Source: Kriegella aquimaris
GTDB lineage: Bacteria; Bacteroidota; Bacteroidia; Flavobacteriales; Flavobacteriaceae
Assembly (NCBI RefSeq): GCF_900103215.1
Contig: NZ_FNGV01000007.1
Span: 186,001 to 250,000, forward strand
Direction: 5' to 3'
Length of the DNA stretch: 64,000 nucleotides
The notes under the pieces were generated by a model. The model was not told the DNA's origin. It ran no database searches and saw only the letters and a program-made list of their open reading frames with translations. Shown one piece after another: positions 18,810 to 27,685 of this stretch; the first letter of the stretch is position 1, and every line of letters begins with the position of its first letter. The position numbers and the translations under genes are program-made.

Positions 18810-19445
18810 TCAGAGAAGTCTATCCTTAAAGGCTTTGGCCACAGCTTCGCTCTTACTGTTGACGTGAAGTTTTTCGTATATTTTTTTAATATGTGAACGT
18901 ACGGTATCGATGGCAATGAATAGGTCATTGGCAATCATTTTATAGCTATACCCTTCGACCAGCAGATGCAATACCTGTCTTTCACGTTCGCTCAAATCAT
19001 ATTCGTGATGCTTGGTCTGCGCGGTGGCCTTAAACATTTTGAGTACCTGCGCCGCAATGGAGGAGGTCATAGGTGCGCCACCCTCGGTCGCATCTTGTAT
19101 GTATTCCAATAATTTCGCAGGTGGTGTCTTCTTGAGCAGATACCCGTCGGCCCCGTTCCTCAAAGCCTCGAAAACATTTTTGTTGTCGTCGAAAACGGTC
19201 AGCATCAGTACCTTGGTCTCCGTGTTGATTTCCCGTATTTGTCTCAGCCCCTCTAATCCATCTGTACCGGGCATATTGATGTCCATCAAGATAACATTTG
19301 GCTTCCATTTTTGGACCTCTTCCTTTATGTTGTCACAATTCTTATAAGCTGCCAAAACGGAAAAACCGATACTACCATCGATAAACATGGTAAGTCCCTC
19401 GCGGAACTGTGCATTATCTTCGTATATCAACACACGTATCATCAT
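18810..19445 (-). CDS. NarL/LuxR-type response regulator
   Basis: The 211-residue cytoplasmic regulator has an N-terminal receiver domain: acidic pocket E9/D10, phospho-acceptor D55 in VILMDINMPG, the switch Thr in LMLTVFDD and the conserved Lys in YLLKKT. The C-terminal LuxR helix-turn-helix (about 147-205) contains LSERERQVLHLLVEGYSYK and TVRSHIKKIYEKLHVNSK. It is transcribed behind the histidine kinase, with 40 bp between them, and is its likely partner. A copy of the 21-bp motif lies 35 bp upstream of its start, overlapping the kinase 3' end, which suggests feedback on its own promoter. Confidence 0.94.
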   Translation of the reverse strand: MMIRVLIYEDNAQFREGLTMFIDGSIGFSVLAAYKNCDNIKEEVQKWKPNVILMDINMPGTDGLEGLRQIREINTETKVLMLTVFDDNKNVFEALRNGADGYLLKKTPPAKLLEYIQDATEGGAPMTSSIAAQVLKMFKATAQTKHHEYDLSERERQVLHLLVEGYSYKMIANDLFIAIDTVRSHIKKIYEKLHVNSKSEAVAKAFKDRLL

Positions 19446-19479
19446 TTTTTTTGATAAAATTAGGAATAGAAAAGATTCA

Positions 19480-19500
19480 CTACAATCACATAAACATGTG
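19480..19500 (-). promoter_or_regulatory. 21-bp dyad motif, copy B
   Basis: On the minus strand this reads CACAT-GTTT-ATGTG-ATTGTAG, containing a perfect 5+5 inverted repeat with a 4-base spacer. It overlaps the last codons of the histidine kinase gene and lies 35 bp before the response-regulator start. The preservation of a dyad within and just beyond coding sequence argues for a functional binding site. Confidence 0.6.
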
Positions 19501-22500
19501 TATATTGGTTTTATCCATAGGCATATCCAATAGTATTTCTGTTCCGTTTTGAGGTAAACTCTTTATATAGAGTCGCCCCCTCAACGAATGGGCCCGTTTT
19601 CGCATATTGTCAAGACCGTTACCGGTATCGGCCTCACTTATATTGAATCCTTTTCCGTTATCCTTGATGCCCATGTGAAGTCGCTTTCCTTGACAATACA
19701 TATGCACGACTACCTTATCACTATAAGAGTACTTTGCCGCGTTGTTGATGGCTTCCTTAAAAATCAGGAAGAGGTCTCGCCTTGATTCCATATCGAGTCT
19801 AAGGGCATTGATTCGGTCGTCGATTTGAAAATCGAACCTGATGTCTTTTGCCTCGAGTAAACCTGTGGCATATTCACGCATTCGTGCCAAGACCCTTTGC
19901 ATACTATCATTATCGGGCTTGATACTCCAAACGATATCATCCATGGCCTCCATCATCCGTTGGCTGTTATCAGTTATCTTTGTCAGGTAGTTGCTACTGG
20001 TCACGGTATCTTCGACCATTTTACTCTTGGCCATCGAACTTAAAATATTGATGGTGCTCAGGGTAGCCCCCATATCGTCATGAAGGTCCCTGGCCACTTT
20101 ATTGCGCAGTTTTTCAAGAGCCAATAAACGGTTCATTTTTAGTCGATAGATAAGGTAGGCTAGACTCAATACAAGTACGGATGAAAGTATAATAAACCAC
20201 CACGTACCATAGAACGGAGGCAGTATTTTGAAGTCGACCCTAGTGACCCTTTCGGATTCTTCGCCATGTAGATTTCTTGATTTTACCTCGAACGTGTAGT
20301 TACCAGGGGGCATCGTCGTATAATTTGCTGCCAAATCCCTTTCTGCCTTTACCCAATCTTTATTTATGCCCGATATTTTATAAAAATACTGGAGTTTGTG
20401 CTGTTCGTTAAAATTTAAGGCCGAAAAATAAAAGGTAAAGGAATTCTGGTAATGTTCGAAGGTAATCTGTCTTTGAGCCAAAATCGAATCCAATGGTATG
20501 AACCGATTGAACAGCTTAAAATCGGTCAGAATTACGCTCGGTGGTTTTTGTTTATGTTGCAACGCCTTAGGATCGAACCCGAAAACCACATCTTCACCTC
20601 CGAACCATATTTCACCATTTTGCATCTTCCATTTTGTAGCATTCGCTTTGTCTCCATAAATAATACCGTGTAAGTTGTTATAGGAACTTATCATATCCTT
20701 TTCATAGTTATAGCTGCTCAAGCCATTGTTGGTAATCATCCAAAGGATACCGTCATCGTCTATCATAAGTTGTGATAACTTAGAGCCGTAGAGGCCATCA
20801 TAGGCCGATATTCTCTTTACCTCACCCGACCTTATATTTAGGATATTGAGTACTTCGGAACCTAAGAAAAAAATACTATCATTGTATTGTTGGATATCGG
20901 AAATAGTGTTGCCCACAACCGAAAATTGGTCTCCAAATTCTCTATCGAAATAAAATAGGATATTGCCATTGTCGGGGTCAATTACATATACCCCTTGTTT
21001 ATGGGTGCCTATCCATAACCGTCCCTGATTATCAAAATAAAGTCGGTAAATAATGGTATTGAAATTGTGGATTTTTTGAAATGACATATCGGAAATCGCA
21101 TCATTTTTATCCCATTTTACTAAATAGCCGCTCTGGGTACCGAACCAGAGATTGCCATTCTTGTCTTCGCGTATTTGGCGGACTGTGGATTTGTTGAAAA
21201 CGGGAGGCCGCAACCAAGAGAACGCTCTTTTGGTTTGTGGATCGAAAACTGTCAGGGTTCCTTCTTGTGAAGCTGACCAGATATTACCGGTAGCACCATG
21301 TTGGCACAAATCCCAAATTTTACCATACGATTCAAAACCCGCATTTCCTATTTGCGTATAGGGATTTCCTTCGATTTTTTGGAACTTATTATCGTAGAAC
21401 AAGAGTCCATTGCCCCAAGTACCAATCCAATTTTCATGGTTTTGTGTCTCCAATAGGGCATTTACGGCGGACTCATGTTTCAAACCTTCGATAATCACCA
21501 GATTATAAACGTCTCGCAGATTCGGGTTCACCATGTAAAGGCCATTGGCGGTGCTCAACCAAACATTGCCCTCCGAATCTTCAATTATATGTCTAATATC
21601 GTCCGATTTTATGTCGAATTCCAACGGCGTGGCCTTGAGCTGCTGACTGAAACGGTTCCGGTCATTATCATAAACGAAGAGTGCATTTGCACCTGCAACC
21701 CAAAACTGTCCGTTACTTGTTTCCAATAAATGTTCAAGAAAAGCATAGTGATCAGGGGAATGGCCCCCCAAAGTATCGGACAACATCTTTTTTTGATCGG
21801 GATCGTAGTGCAATAGAACGGATCTTTGCTTGGAACTATCGAAATCCCAATAGGCCGCCCACCAGGTTTTTTTGCTGTCTTTTAAAAAAGCGTTTACGTT
21901 TGGAAGCTTTTTTTGATCAAAAAAGGAAATTTGGGCAGGGTTATTTTCATTATAAAAAAGCTCGTTGGTCGAACTGTTGAAAAGAGCCAGTCCTTGGTCG
22001 CTAGCAATAAAATATTCTCCTGTTTCGGCATCTTCGAACAAACCGTTTACGCCCCATCCTTTTGGCACATGAATAGGTATGTCGGTATCTACGAAGGCCC
22101 CCGTTTTTGGGTCGAACCACAATAACCCGTATTTGGAAGCGCATAAAAAGACTCTTCCCTTACTATCCTTAAAAAGTTTGAACTGATTTCTGGGTGGTAC
22201 ATGGCCCGTAGTCTTTATCCGTGTATCGCTGTAGTTGAAAGTAAAGGCATCGAACTGGCCTAGCTGTGAACCCTGCAAAAGCCAAAGTTTGCCATCTTCG
22301 GCACCTATAATTTGATCAACGCCGAGACTTGGCGGCAAACGGTCATTTTCATCGCCCCGGAAGGAAACGAATTTTCTTCCGTCAAAACGTTGGATACCAA
22401 CCTCGGTACCTATCCAAAGAAACCCTTTTTCGTCTTGCCAAACACAGTTGATTTTATTCGTATTTAGGCCGTCAGAAGTCGAGTATCGGTTAAACACATA

Positions 22501-22563
22501 GGTATACTGTCCAAAAACACAGCTTTGGACAAAGAGCATCCAACAAATCATCGTTAAACGCAT
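19486..22563 (-). CDS. Two-component sensor histidine kinase with Reg_prop beta-propellers and Y_Y_Y domain
   Basis: The 1025-residue sensor has a signal sequence, then about 700 residues of Reg_prop propeller repeats (recurring WIGTxxG, NLWFGTQSG and LWIGTHKQG motifs) predicted to lie in the periplasm. A Y_Y_Y domain follows (NYTTMPPGNYTFEVKSRN), then one transmembrane helix (WWFIILSSVLVLSLAYLIY). The cytoplasmic part has a HisKA_3 segment with the phospho-His in ARDLHDDMGATLS (about residue 830) and an HATPase domain (EAINNAAKYS, DNGKGF, GNGLDNM). In Bacteroidota such sensors usually detect glycans or their fragments. It partners the NarL-type regulator immediately downstream. Two copies of the 21-bp motif lie upstream. 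Confidence 0.93.
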   Translation of the reverse strand: MRLTMICWMLFVQSCVFGQYTYVFNRYSTSDGLNTNKINCVWQDEKGFLWIGTEVGIQRFDGRKFVSFRGDENDRLPPSLGVDQIIGAEDGKLWLLQGSQLGQFDAFTFNYSDTRIKTTGHVPPRNQFKLFKDSKGRVFLCASKYGLLWFDPKTGAFVDTDIPIHVPKGWGVNGLFEDAETGEYFIASDQGLALFNSSTNELFYNENNPAQISFFDQKKLPNVNAFLKDSKKTWWAAYWDFDSSKQRSVLLHYDPDQKKMLSDTLGGHSPDHYAFLEHLLETSNGQFWVAGANALFVYDNDRNRFSQQLKATPLEFDIKSDDIRHIIEDSEGNVWLSTANGLYMVNPNLRDVYNLVIIEGLKHESAVNALLETQNHENWIGTWGNGLLFYDNKFQKIEGNPYTQIGNAGFESYGKIWDLCQHGATGNIWSASQEGTLTVFDPQTKRAFSWLRPPVFNKSTVRQIREDKNGNLWFGTQSGYLVKWDKNDAISDMSFQKIHNFNTIIYRLYFDNQGRLWIGTHKQGVYVIDPDNGNILFYFDREFGDQFSVVGNTISDIQQYNDSIFFLGSEVLNILNIRSGEVKRISAYDGLYGSKLSQLMIDDDGILWMITNNGLSSYNYEKDMISSYNNLHGIIYGDKANATKWKMQNGEIWFGGEDVVFGFDPKALQHKQKPPSVILTDFKLFNRFIPLDSILAQRQITFEHYQNSFTFYFSALNFNEQHKLQYFYKISGINKDWVKAERDLAANYTTMPPGNYTFEVKSRNLHGEESERVTRVDFKILPPFYGTWWFIILSSVLVLSLAYLIYRLKMNRLLALEKLRNKVARDLHDDMGATLSTINILSSMAKSKMVEDTVTSSNYLTKITDNSQRMMEAMDDIVWSIKPDNDSMQRVLARMREYATGLLEAKDIRFDFQIDDRINALRLDMESRRDLFLIFKEAINNAAKYSYSDKVVVHMYCQGKRLHMGIKDNGKGFNISEADTGNGLDNMRKRAHSLRGRLYIKSLPQNGTEILLDMPMDKTNIHMFM

Positions 22564-22655
22564 TTGACCCTATTTTACAACTCAAAATTATATAAAGATT
22601 TGATATGTTATTATTAAAATGAGGTAAATTAATTCAAGCGTTAAAACACGCCGAC

Positions 22656-22676
22656 CACATGAAAATGTGATAGGAA
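22656..22676 (+). promoter_or_regulatory. 21-bp dyad motif, copy D (diverged)
   Basis: CACAT-GAAA-ATGTG-ATAGG keeps the perfect 5+5 dyad and matches copy B at 15 of 21 positions. It is 93 bp upstream of the histidine kinase start, oriented opposite to copies A and B, and its left edge is 66 bp from that of copy C, about six helical turns. Confidence 0.5.
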
Positions 22677-22721
22677 ATAAGAGGGAGCCATACCATTTTT
22701 TAATGCATTTTCACATGATTG

Positions 22722-22742
22722 TGCGATTGTGGAAAATAGAAT
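22722..22742 (+). promoter_or_regulatory. 21-bp dyad motif, copy C
   Basis: CACAT-GATT-GTGCG-ATTGTGG matches copy A at 17 of 21 positions. It lies 159 bp upstream of the histidine kinase start, in the same orientation as copy D. Its flank TGCATTTT resembles the flank of copy A. Confidence 0.55.
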
Positions 22743-22970
22743 TACGGGCGATTTTTGTTCCTGTGATTTTAACCTGGAAAAATATAAAGTCGCGTGAACA
22801 TTCGCTAATTATATAAAGACATTGACAGAAACAAAAAACCATTATCTCTTTATCAATTTTAAAAACAGTAAAAGATAGGTTTGATCGGATTACGGAAGGT
22901 TCCGACTTTGATTTCCGAACTGGATAGGGTTTATTCCCACTCCTCATAAATAACTTTAAATAGTGCTAAG

Positions 22971-23093
22971 ATGAAAAAACTACAATTAGATTTAAATCGA
23001 ATTATTGAACAGATTGGGTACTCAGTGTACCTCCACTATCTGTTGTGGCGTTTGAAAAAATATAAATATTACCTTAATGGTAGAAGAAAATAA
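22971..23093 (+). CDS. Possible 40-residue basic small protein
   Basis: An ATG-initiated ORF of 40 codons encodes a product rich in Leu, Tyr, Arg and Lys (MKKLQLDLNRIIEQIG at the start, ending GRRK). It has the A-rich leader typical of local starts, but no family is recognised. The next 100 bp in a shifted frame encode a hydrophobic segment, so this may be the front of a frameshifted membrane-protein gene rather than a complete small protein. Confidence 0.3.
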   Translation: MKKLQLDLNRIIEQIGYSVYLHYLLWRLKKYKYYLNGRRK

Positions 23094-23197
23094 AAATAAT
23101 ATCAGGAATTTTCTTCGTAATCGGCCTAGGTGTTGATTTATATCTGCTATTCTTTTTCGGGCCTTACTTCGTTGACATATCCTCCATAAGGGAATGA
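23084..23197 (+). pseudogene. Membrane-protein fragment, no start codon
   Basis: An open frame of 37 codons directly after an in-frame TAG encodes a typical transmembrane segment (IISGIFFVIGLGVDLYLLFF) followed by GPYFVDISSI. There is no start codon, and the preceding 40-codon ORF ends in another frame within the overlap. The composition looks genuinely coding, so I read it as a decayed small membrane-protein gene. Confidence 0.35.
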
Positions 23198-23528
23198 TAG
23201 TTTTAAGCGGATTTACCCTTTTTAGTCGTTACCTATATCATATCCAACATGTACATTATCCGAACTTCCCAATCCTCTTTCTCCGCAACCCTGCCTAATT
23301 TTTATGGTCTGCCGTTTTATTGTGAATGGTGTATTGGCTTAAATAGATGGGTAGGTATATTCAGTAGTTTTTCCAATTTAAGATAGAATAGGGTTATTAC
23401 TCTTGTTGGTTTTTGAACGATGGTCTTTTTCTTGGTGGCGCTCCCATATCATATCATCGCCAACTTGCACCGTAAACTGTTCCGATTTTAGGGTGTCTAG
23501 ACAGGTAGGTATGAGGTAAAATAAATTC

Positions 23529-23583
23529 CTAACATAGGTCAAGTCCAATTTTTTGTTTGAGTCTTTGGCCACCTGTACTTTTG
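23529..23583 (+). promoter_or_regulatory. 55-bp Fnr-like promoter module, copy 1
   Basis: The module begins CTAACATAGGTCAAG, a half-conserved dyad (TTGAC-N4-GTTAG on the other strand), and ends in the flavobacterial -7 element TACTTTTG at 23576-23583, with TTTG at 23556-23559 as a -33 candidate. It shares 48 of 55 bases with copy 2. The acyltransferase start is 53 bp downstream. Confidence 0.7.
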
Positions 23584-23636
23584 CTCAATAAAATGGATTC
23601 AACAAACAGTTCACACGAATTAGATAAGAGATTAAA

Positions 23637-24800
23637 ATGAATCATCAAACTAAATTTATTCCTTCTTTAACGCCTCTCAGAGGTATAGCGGCCACCTTAG
23701 TAGTTTTTTTTCACTATCACATATTTATTGGCCCACTAACAACGCCTGAGAATTTTATGATTTCCAAATTGTATTTGATGGTAGATTTATTTTTTGTTTT
23801 AAGTGGATTTATAATGGTTCATGTTTATGGAGAATGGTTTAAACTAAAAATAGAGAAGGGAAGTTTTTTGAAATTTATTAAAGCTAGATTTGCAAGGTTA
23901 TACCCTCTTCATATCATCACGTTTTTCTATTTGTGTATGTGGATAATCTACATGAAGTCACAAATAGTTTTTGGGCAAACACCTGCCATAATTCAAAATA
24001 TTTTTGATAATACTGCAATTTTTGGAGTACTAACGTTAACCCAAGCTTGGGGGACACATATGGAAGCTACATGGAACACAGCATCTTGGTCTATAAGTGT
24101 TGAGTTCTTTCTTTATCTTTTGTTTCCATTTATTGCGTGGGTAATGAATAGACGAAAACACTTTATAAAAATATCATTAGGAATAGGTGCGCTAATATCC
24201 CTTTTTTATTTGAGTTATGTGATTGAACCTGAATGGATAAAGGAAATTACTCAACAACGACATTTTACCGCAGAACAAATGAGGTATCGCCCATCTAACA
24301 CAATTGATGTAATAACTGGTTTTGCTTTATTAAGAGGCCTTTGTAGTTTCATTTTTGGCATGATAACCTATGAATTATACAAAAAGGGAACAGGGAAACA
24401 AGTACTGAAACATGGACATTGGTTTTTAGTAATTTGGGGCGGTCTTTTCCTTTTTTGGTTTAACGACCTACTTCCTGACCCTTTGGCGATACCTATTTTT
24501 TCATTTCTTATTCTACAAGTAGCTTACGCTGAAGGATACTTAAGAAAAGTTTTGAATGGTAAGATATTCACATACCTTGGTAACATATCTTATTCAATTT
24601 ATATGATTCATATACCGATTATTCTTACTGTATTTATTGTTTCATTAATCAAAGGAGAGATGCCATCATCGCCCGATAAAATAGATTTTTTACAAAATTG
24701 GGTTGGTGCTTTTATCCTATATGTAGTAGTAATTTTTACTGCTTCGGTTACATACAGATTTATAGAAAAACCAGCTCGAAATAAACTGAGGCGAATTTAA
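23637..24800 (+). CDS. Acyltransferase 3 family membrane protein
   Basis: The 387-residue integral membrane protein has about ten hydrophobic helices. It shows the family hallmarks: an N-terminal LRGIAATLVVFFHY with the catalytic-type His, DLFFVLSGF, a basic loop KARFARLYPLH, and SWSISVEFFLYLLFP. Such enzymes O-acylate exopolysaccharide, lipopolysaccharide or peptidoglycan sugars using acyl-CoA at the inner membrane. It is monocistronic: a module-1 promoter lies upstream and a strong terminator 55 bp downstream. Its codon use is more AT-rich than that of its neighbours, which may mean recent acquisition. Confidence 0.92.
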   Translation: MNHQTKFIPSLTPLRGIAATLVVFFHYHIFIGPLTTPENFMISKLYLMVDLFFVLSGFIMVHVYGEWFKLKIEKGSFLKFIKARFARLYPLHIITFFYLCMWIIYMKSQIVFGQTPAIIQNIFDNTAIFGVLTLTQAWGTHMEATWNTASWSISVEFFLYLLFPFIAWVMNRRKHFIKISLGIGALISLFYLSYVIEPEWIKEITQQRHFTAEQMRYRPSNTIDVITGFALLRGLCSFIFGMITYELYKKGTGKQVLKHGHWFLVIWGGLFLFWFNDLLPDPLAIPIFSFLILQVAYAEGYLRKVLNGKIFTYLGNISYSIYMIHIPIILTVFIVSLIKGEMPSSPDKIDFLQNWVGAFILYVVVIFTASVTYRFIEKPARNKLRRI

Positions 24801-24854
24801 AAAATGATAAATTTTAATTTAGTGTGATTAATTATAACGATTGAGACGAATTCT

Positions 24855-24886
24855 AGCCATCATTTTAATGATGGCTTTTTATTTTT
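24855..24886 (+). terminator. Intrinsic terminator after the acyltransferase gene
   Basis: AGCCATCAT-TTTA-ATGATGGCT forms a perfect 9-bp stem with a 4-base loop, followed by TTTTATTTTT. This is the clearest rho-independent terminator in the window. It isolates the acyltransferase transcript from the next module. Confidence 0.85.
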
Positions 24887-24905
24887 AATCTAGGACATAA
24901 AAATT

Positions 24906-24960
24906 CTAACATAGGTCAAGTCAAATTTTTAGTTTGAGTCTTTCATCACATATACTTTTG
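24906..24960 (+). promoter_or_regulatory. 55-bp Fnr-like promoter module, copy 2
   Basis: The same CTAACATAGGTCAAG start and the same 47-bp distance to TACTTTTG (24953-24960) as copy 1, with TTTG at 24933-24936. The homocysteine methyltransferase start follows 20 bp after the -7 element, so the leader is very short. Confidence 0.72.
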
Positions 24961-24979
24961 TATCTCAATAGCATAGGAA

Positions 24980-25903
24980 ATGCAAAACATATTTAAATCA
25001 GATAAATATTATTTAACAGATGGAGGGCTAGAAACTTCTTTGGTATATAATCAAGGAGTTTCTTTAAATGAATTTGCTGCCTTTGAACTGCTCCTAACTT
25101 TATCCGGAAAAAATGCGCTTAAGAAGTACTATTCCCCTTATTTAAAATTTGCGGCAACTAAGAAAATAGCATTCATCCTTGAAACCCCAACATGGCGAGC
25201 TAATTCTGACTGGGGTCGTAAACTAGGTTATTCCAACGATGAATTAATCGCTGTTAATATAAATGCGGTGGGCTTTATGTGCGAGATAGTCAAAGAACAA
25301 ACCCAGAAAAGTGAGATACTAATAAGTGGCAGCATTGGACCGCGAGGGGATGGCTATGTGGTTGAAAACAACATGACCGTAAAGGAAGCATATAACTATC
25401 ACCATAATCAAATAAAAGCCTTTGAAATGGTGGATGCCGATTTAATAACTGCTTTGACACTAAATTATGTTGAAGAAGCTATTGGAATTGTACTTGGTGC
25501 TAAAAAGAACAACCTACCGGTGGTCATTTCATTTACAGTTGAACTAGACGGAAAATTACCTAGTGGGCAGTGTTTGAAAGATGCCCTAATTGAAGTGGAT
25601 ACAAAAACCAACAACTACCCTTGCCACTATATGATCAATTGTGCTCATCCAAATCATTTCATGGATGTTTTATCACCTCATGATGATTGGATAAATCGAA
25701 TTAAAGGGATTAGAGCCAATTCAAGTACTAAAAGCCATCAAGAACTTGATAGGGCTACAGAACTTGATCCAGGAAATAAATATGATTTAGCTTTAAAGTA
25801 TAAAGAATTGCATCAAATCTTGCCAAACCTTAATGTGCTTGGCGGTTGTTGTGGTACTGACATAGGTCATATTAAAGCAATATGCGATATATTGATAAAA
25901 TAA
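24980..25903 (+). CDS. Homocysteine S-methyltransferase family protein
   Basis: The 307-residue cytoplasmic TIM-barrel enzyme is of the zinc- or betaine-type homocysteine methyltransferase family. Zinc-ligand cysteines are visible in INCAHPNH (about 213-220) and the GGCCGTD motif near the C-terminus (about 292-298), and the N-terminus has LTDGGLETSLVYNQG, where the family usually has DGGxxT. It transfers a methyl group from an S-methyl donor to homocysteine or a related thiol. It follows promoter module 2 directly and is probably co-transcribed with the TPR and SCO1 genes (27 and 9 bp gaps), an unusual partnership. Confidence 0.92.
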   Translation: MQNIFKSDKYYLTDGGLETSLVYNQGVSLNEFAAFELLLTLSGKNALKKYYSPYLKFAATKKIAFILETPTWRANSDWGRKLGYSNDELIAVNINAVGFMCEIVKEQTQKSEILISGSIGPRGDGYVVENNMTVKEAYNYHHNQIKAFEMVDADLITALTLNYVEEAIGIVLGAKKNNLPVVISFTVELDGKLPSGQCLKDALIEVDTKTNNYPCHYMINCAHPNHFMDVLSPHDDWINRIKGIRANSSTKSHQELDRATELDPGNKYDLALKYKELHQILPNLNVLGGCCGTDIGHIKAICDILIK

Positions 25904-25930
25904 GAATACGATTTAACCCATAGTATAAAA

Positions 25931-27676
25931 ATGAAAATCATGAAAAAAATAACCTCTGTAACAGCAATTATGTTCCTTGTTGCCATTGCTGTTTTAATTT
26001 ATGCAGTAGTTGCAACAAAAACCCCCAATATAAAACCCGATAAAACACTATTGGCTTATAATTTTGTAAAATGTACTCCCGCCAAATTTCTACTGACGGA
26101 TGTAGATACTACAAAACAAATTTCTCCGCTTTTCAACAATTTGGGGAATCTTAATTTCACGATTAGCACCAAAAATGAAAGGGCTCAAGCCTTTTTTAAT
26201 CAAGGTTTGAAACTTAGTTATGCTTTTAATCATGCAGAGGCACATCGGTCATTTATGGAAGCATCACGGTTGGACCCCAATCATGCCATGACCTATTGGG
26301 GACAGGCCTTTACTTTAGGGCCAAATATAAATGACCCCCAGCCAGACGACGATCGCAAACAAAAATATAATGAGGCCATGGCCATGGCAAACAAATTGGC
26401 ATTTTCGGCAACGCCAAAAGAGCGAGCCCTGATTAAGGCGTTATCTGCACGATATAGTGAAGATTTAAGTAAAGATGTAGCCGAGTTAAATATGTCATAT
26501 ATGGAGGAAATGACCAAAGTGGCAAAAAAATATCCTGAGGACGCCAACATCCAAATTTTATATGCAGCAGCCGTAATGAATACCGTGCCATGGAATTATT
26601 GGGATAAAGATGGAAAACCATCTCCAAATATAAAAGAGGCCAAAGCAGCTTTGGAAAAAGCAATGGAGCTAGAACCAGAAAACCCGGGAGGTCATCATTA
26701 TTTTATTCATATGGTTGAATTGCCTTACCCTGATCTTGGAGTTCCTAGTGCCGACAAACTGTCCTCATTAATGCCTGGAGCTGGTCATATAGTGCACATG
26801 CCTTCGCATATTTATATTCGTGTAGGCAGGTATAAAGATGCCGTTACGGTAAACCAAGCTGCAATTTTGGCCGATGAAGATTATATTTCCCAATGTTTTG
26901 CCCAAGGCTTATATCCGTTGGCCTATTATCCGCATAACATACACTTTCTATGGTCCTCTGCGAGTCTTTTGGGCAGTAGCCAAGTTGCTATTGACGCCGC
27001 AAATAAAACAGCGGAAAAAGTGCCCGCGGCAGAATTGGTACAAATACCATTTTTACAAGATTTTGCGTCAACACCATTACTGGCCTATACCAGGTTTGGA
27101 AAATGGGACGAGATTTTATCCATACCCGCTCCAAGTGAAGAAATTAAACATGTAAATCTCATTAGGCATTATGCTAGAGGTATGGCCTTTATTAGAAAAG
27201 GCAATATTAATGAGGCAGAGGAAGAATTGAATGCCATCAAAGCATTAAAAAATGATCCCGAGCTAGAAGATTTGGTAGCGACTGCCAACAATAGTTCCGC
27301 CAGTATTGCACGAATAGCCCATGATATCATCGCAGGTGAGTTGGCAGCGTTAAAAGGTGATTTGCCAAGTGCTATTGAACACCTGGAAAATGCGGTCATC
27401 AATGAGGATAAACTGGTTTATACCGAACCTGCAGCATGGCATATTCCCACGAGGCAGAATTTGGGAGCTGTTTTAATGAAAGCTGAAAAATATGAAGAGG
27501 CAGAAAAAATATACAAGGAAGATTTATCCGTATTAAGGCAAAACGGATGGTCGTTAATGGGTCTTTATAACTCCTATATCGCCCAAGGAAAAACCAGTGA
27601 AGCCGAAAAAATAAAAAAAGAATTCAACAAGGCTTGGGAAGAAGCAGATATTACAATATACGACCCAGTTTTATAA
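25931..27676 (+). CDS. Membrane-anchored TPR protein, histidine-rich
   Basis: The 581-residue protein has one N-terminal transmembrane segment (VTAIMFLVAIAVLIYAVVA), so the bulk is probably periplasmic. TPR units are clear (QAFFNQGLKLSYAFNHAEAH, DPNHAMTYWGQA, and the C-terminal KYEEAEKIYKEDL). Conserved histidine clusters HHYFIHMVE, HIVHMPSHIYIR and YYPHNIHFL would suit metal binding. It starts 27 bp after the methyltransferase and ends 9 bp before the SCO1 gene. A role in copper delivery or assembly of a respiratory enzyme is inferred from SCO1 and the histidines. A second in-frame ATG at 25940 could be the start. Confidence 0.85.
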   Translation: MKIMKKITSVTAIMFLVAIAVLIYAVVATKTPNIKPDKTLLAYNFVKCTPAKFLLTDVDTTKQISPLFNNLGNLNFTISTKNERAQAFFNQGLKLSYAFNHAEAHRSFMEASRLDPNHAMTYWGQAFTLGPNINDPQPDDDRKQKYNEAMAMANKLAFSATPKERALIKALSARYSEDLSKDVAELNMSYMEEMTKVAKKYPEDANIQILYAAAVMNTVPWNYWDKDGKPSPNIKEAKAALEKAMELEPENPGGHHYFIHMVELPYPDLGVPSADKLSSLMPGAGHIVHMPSHIYIRVGRYKDAVTVNQAAILADEDYISQCFAQGLYPLAYYPHNIHFLWSSASLLGSSQVAIDAANKTAEKVPAAELVQIPFLQDFASTPLLAYTRFGKWDEILSIPAPSEEIKHVNLIRHYARGMAFIRKGNINEAEEELNAIKALKNDPELEDLVATANNSSASIARIAHDIIAGELAALKGDLPSAIEHLENAVINEDKLVYTEPAAWHIPTRQNLGAVLMKAEKYEEAEKIYKEDLSVLRQNGWSLMGLYNSYIAQGKTSEAEKIKKEFNKAWEEADITIYDPVL

Positions 27677-27685
27677 TACGTCAAA

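Larger units (their letters stand above)
22564..23636. other. Long intergenic region with regulatory motifs and gene fragments
   Basis: About 1.07 kb without an intact recognisable gene. It holds two copies of the 21-bp dyad motif near the kinase start, a possible 40-codon ORF (22971-23093), a hydrophobic fragment in another frame (23084-23197) and, at its right end, the first copy of the 55-bp Fnr-like promoter module. The middle part looks like decayed coding sequence. Confidence 0.5.

Noticed and set aside
23378-23572. A 64-codon minus-strand ORF with a coding-like look
   Set aside because: It runs antisense through the conserved promoter module copy 1 and begins inside it, so a real gene is unlikely.
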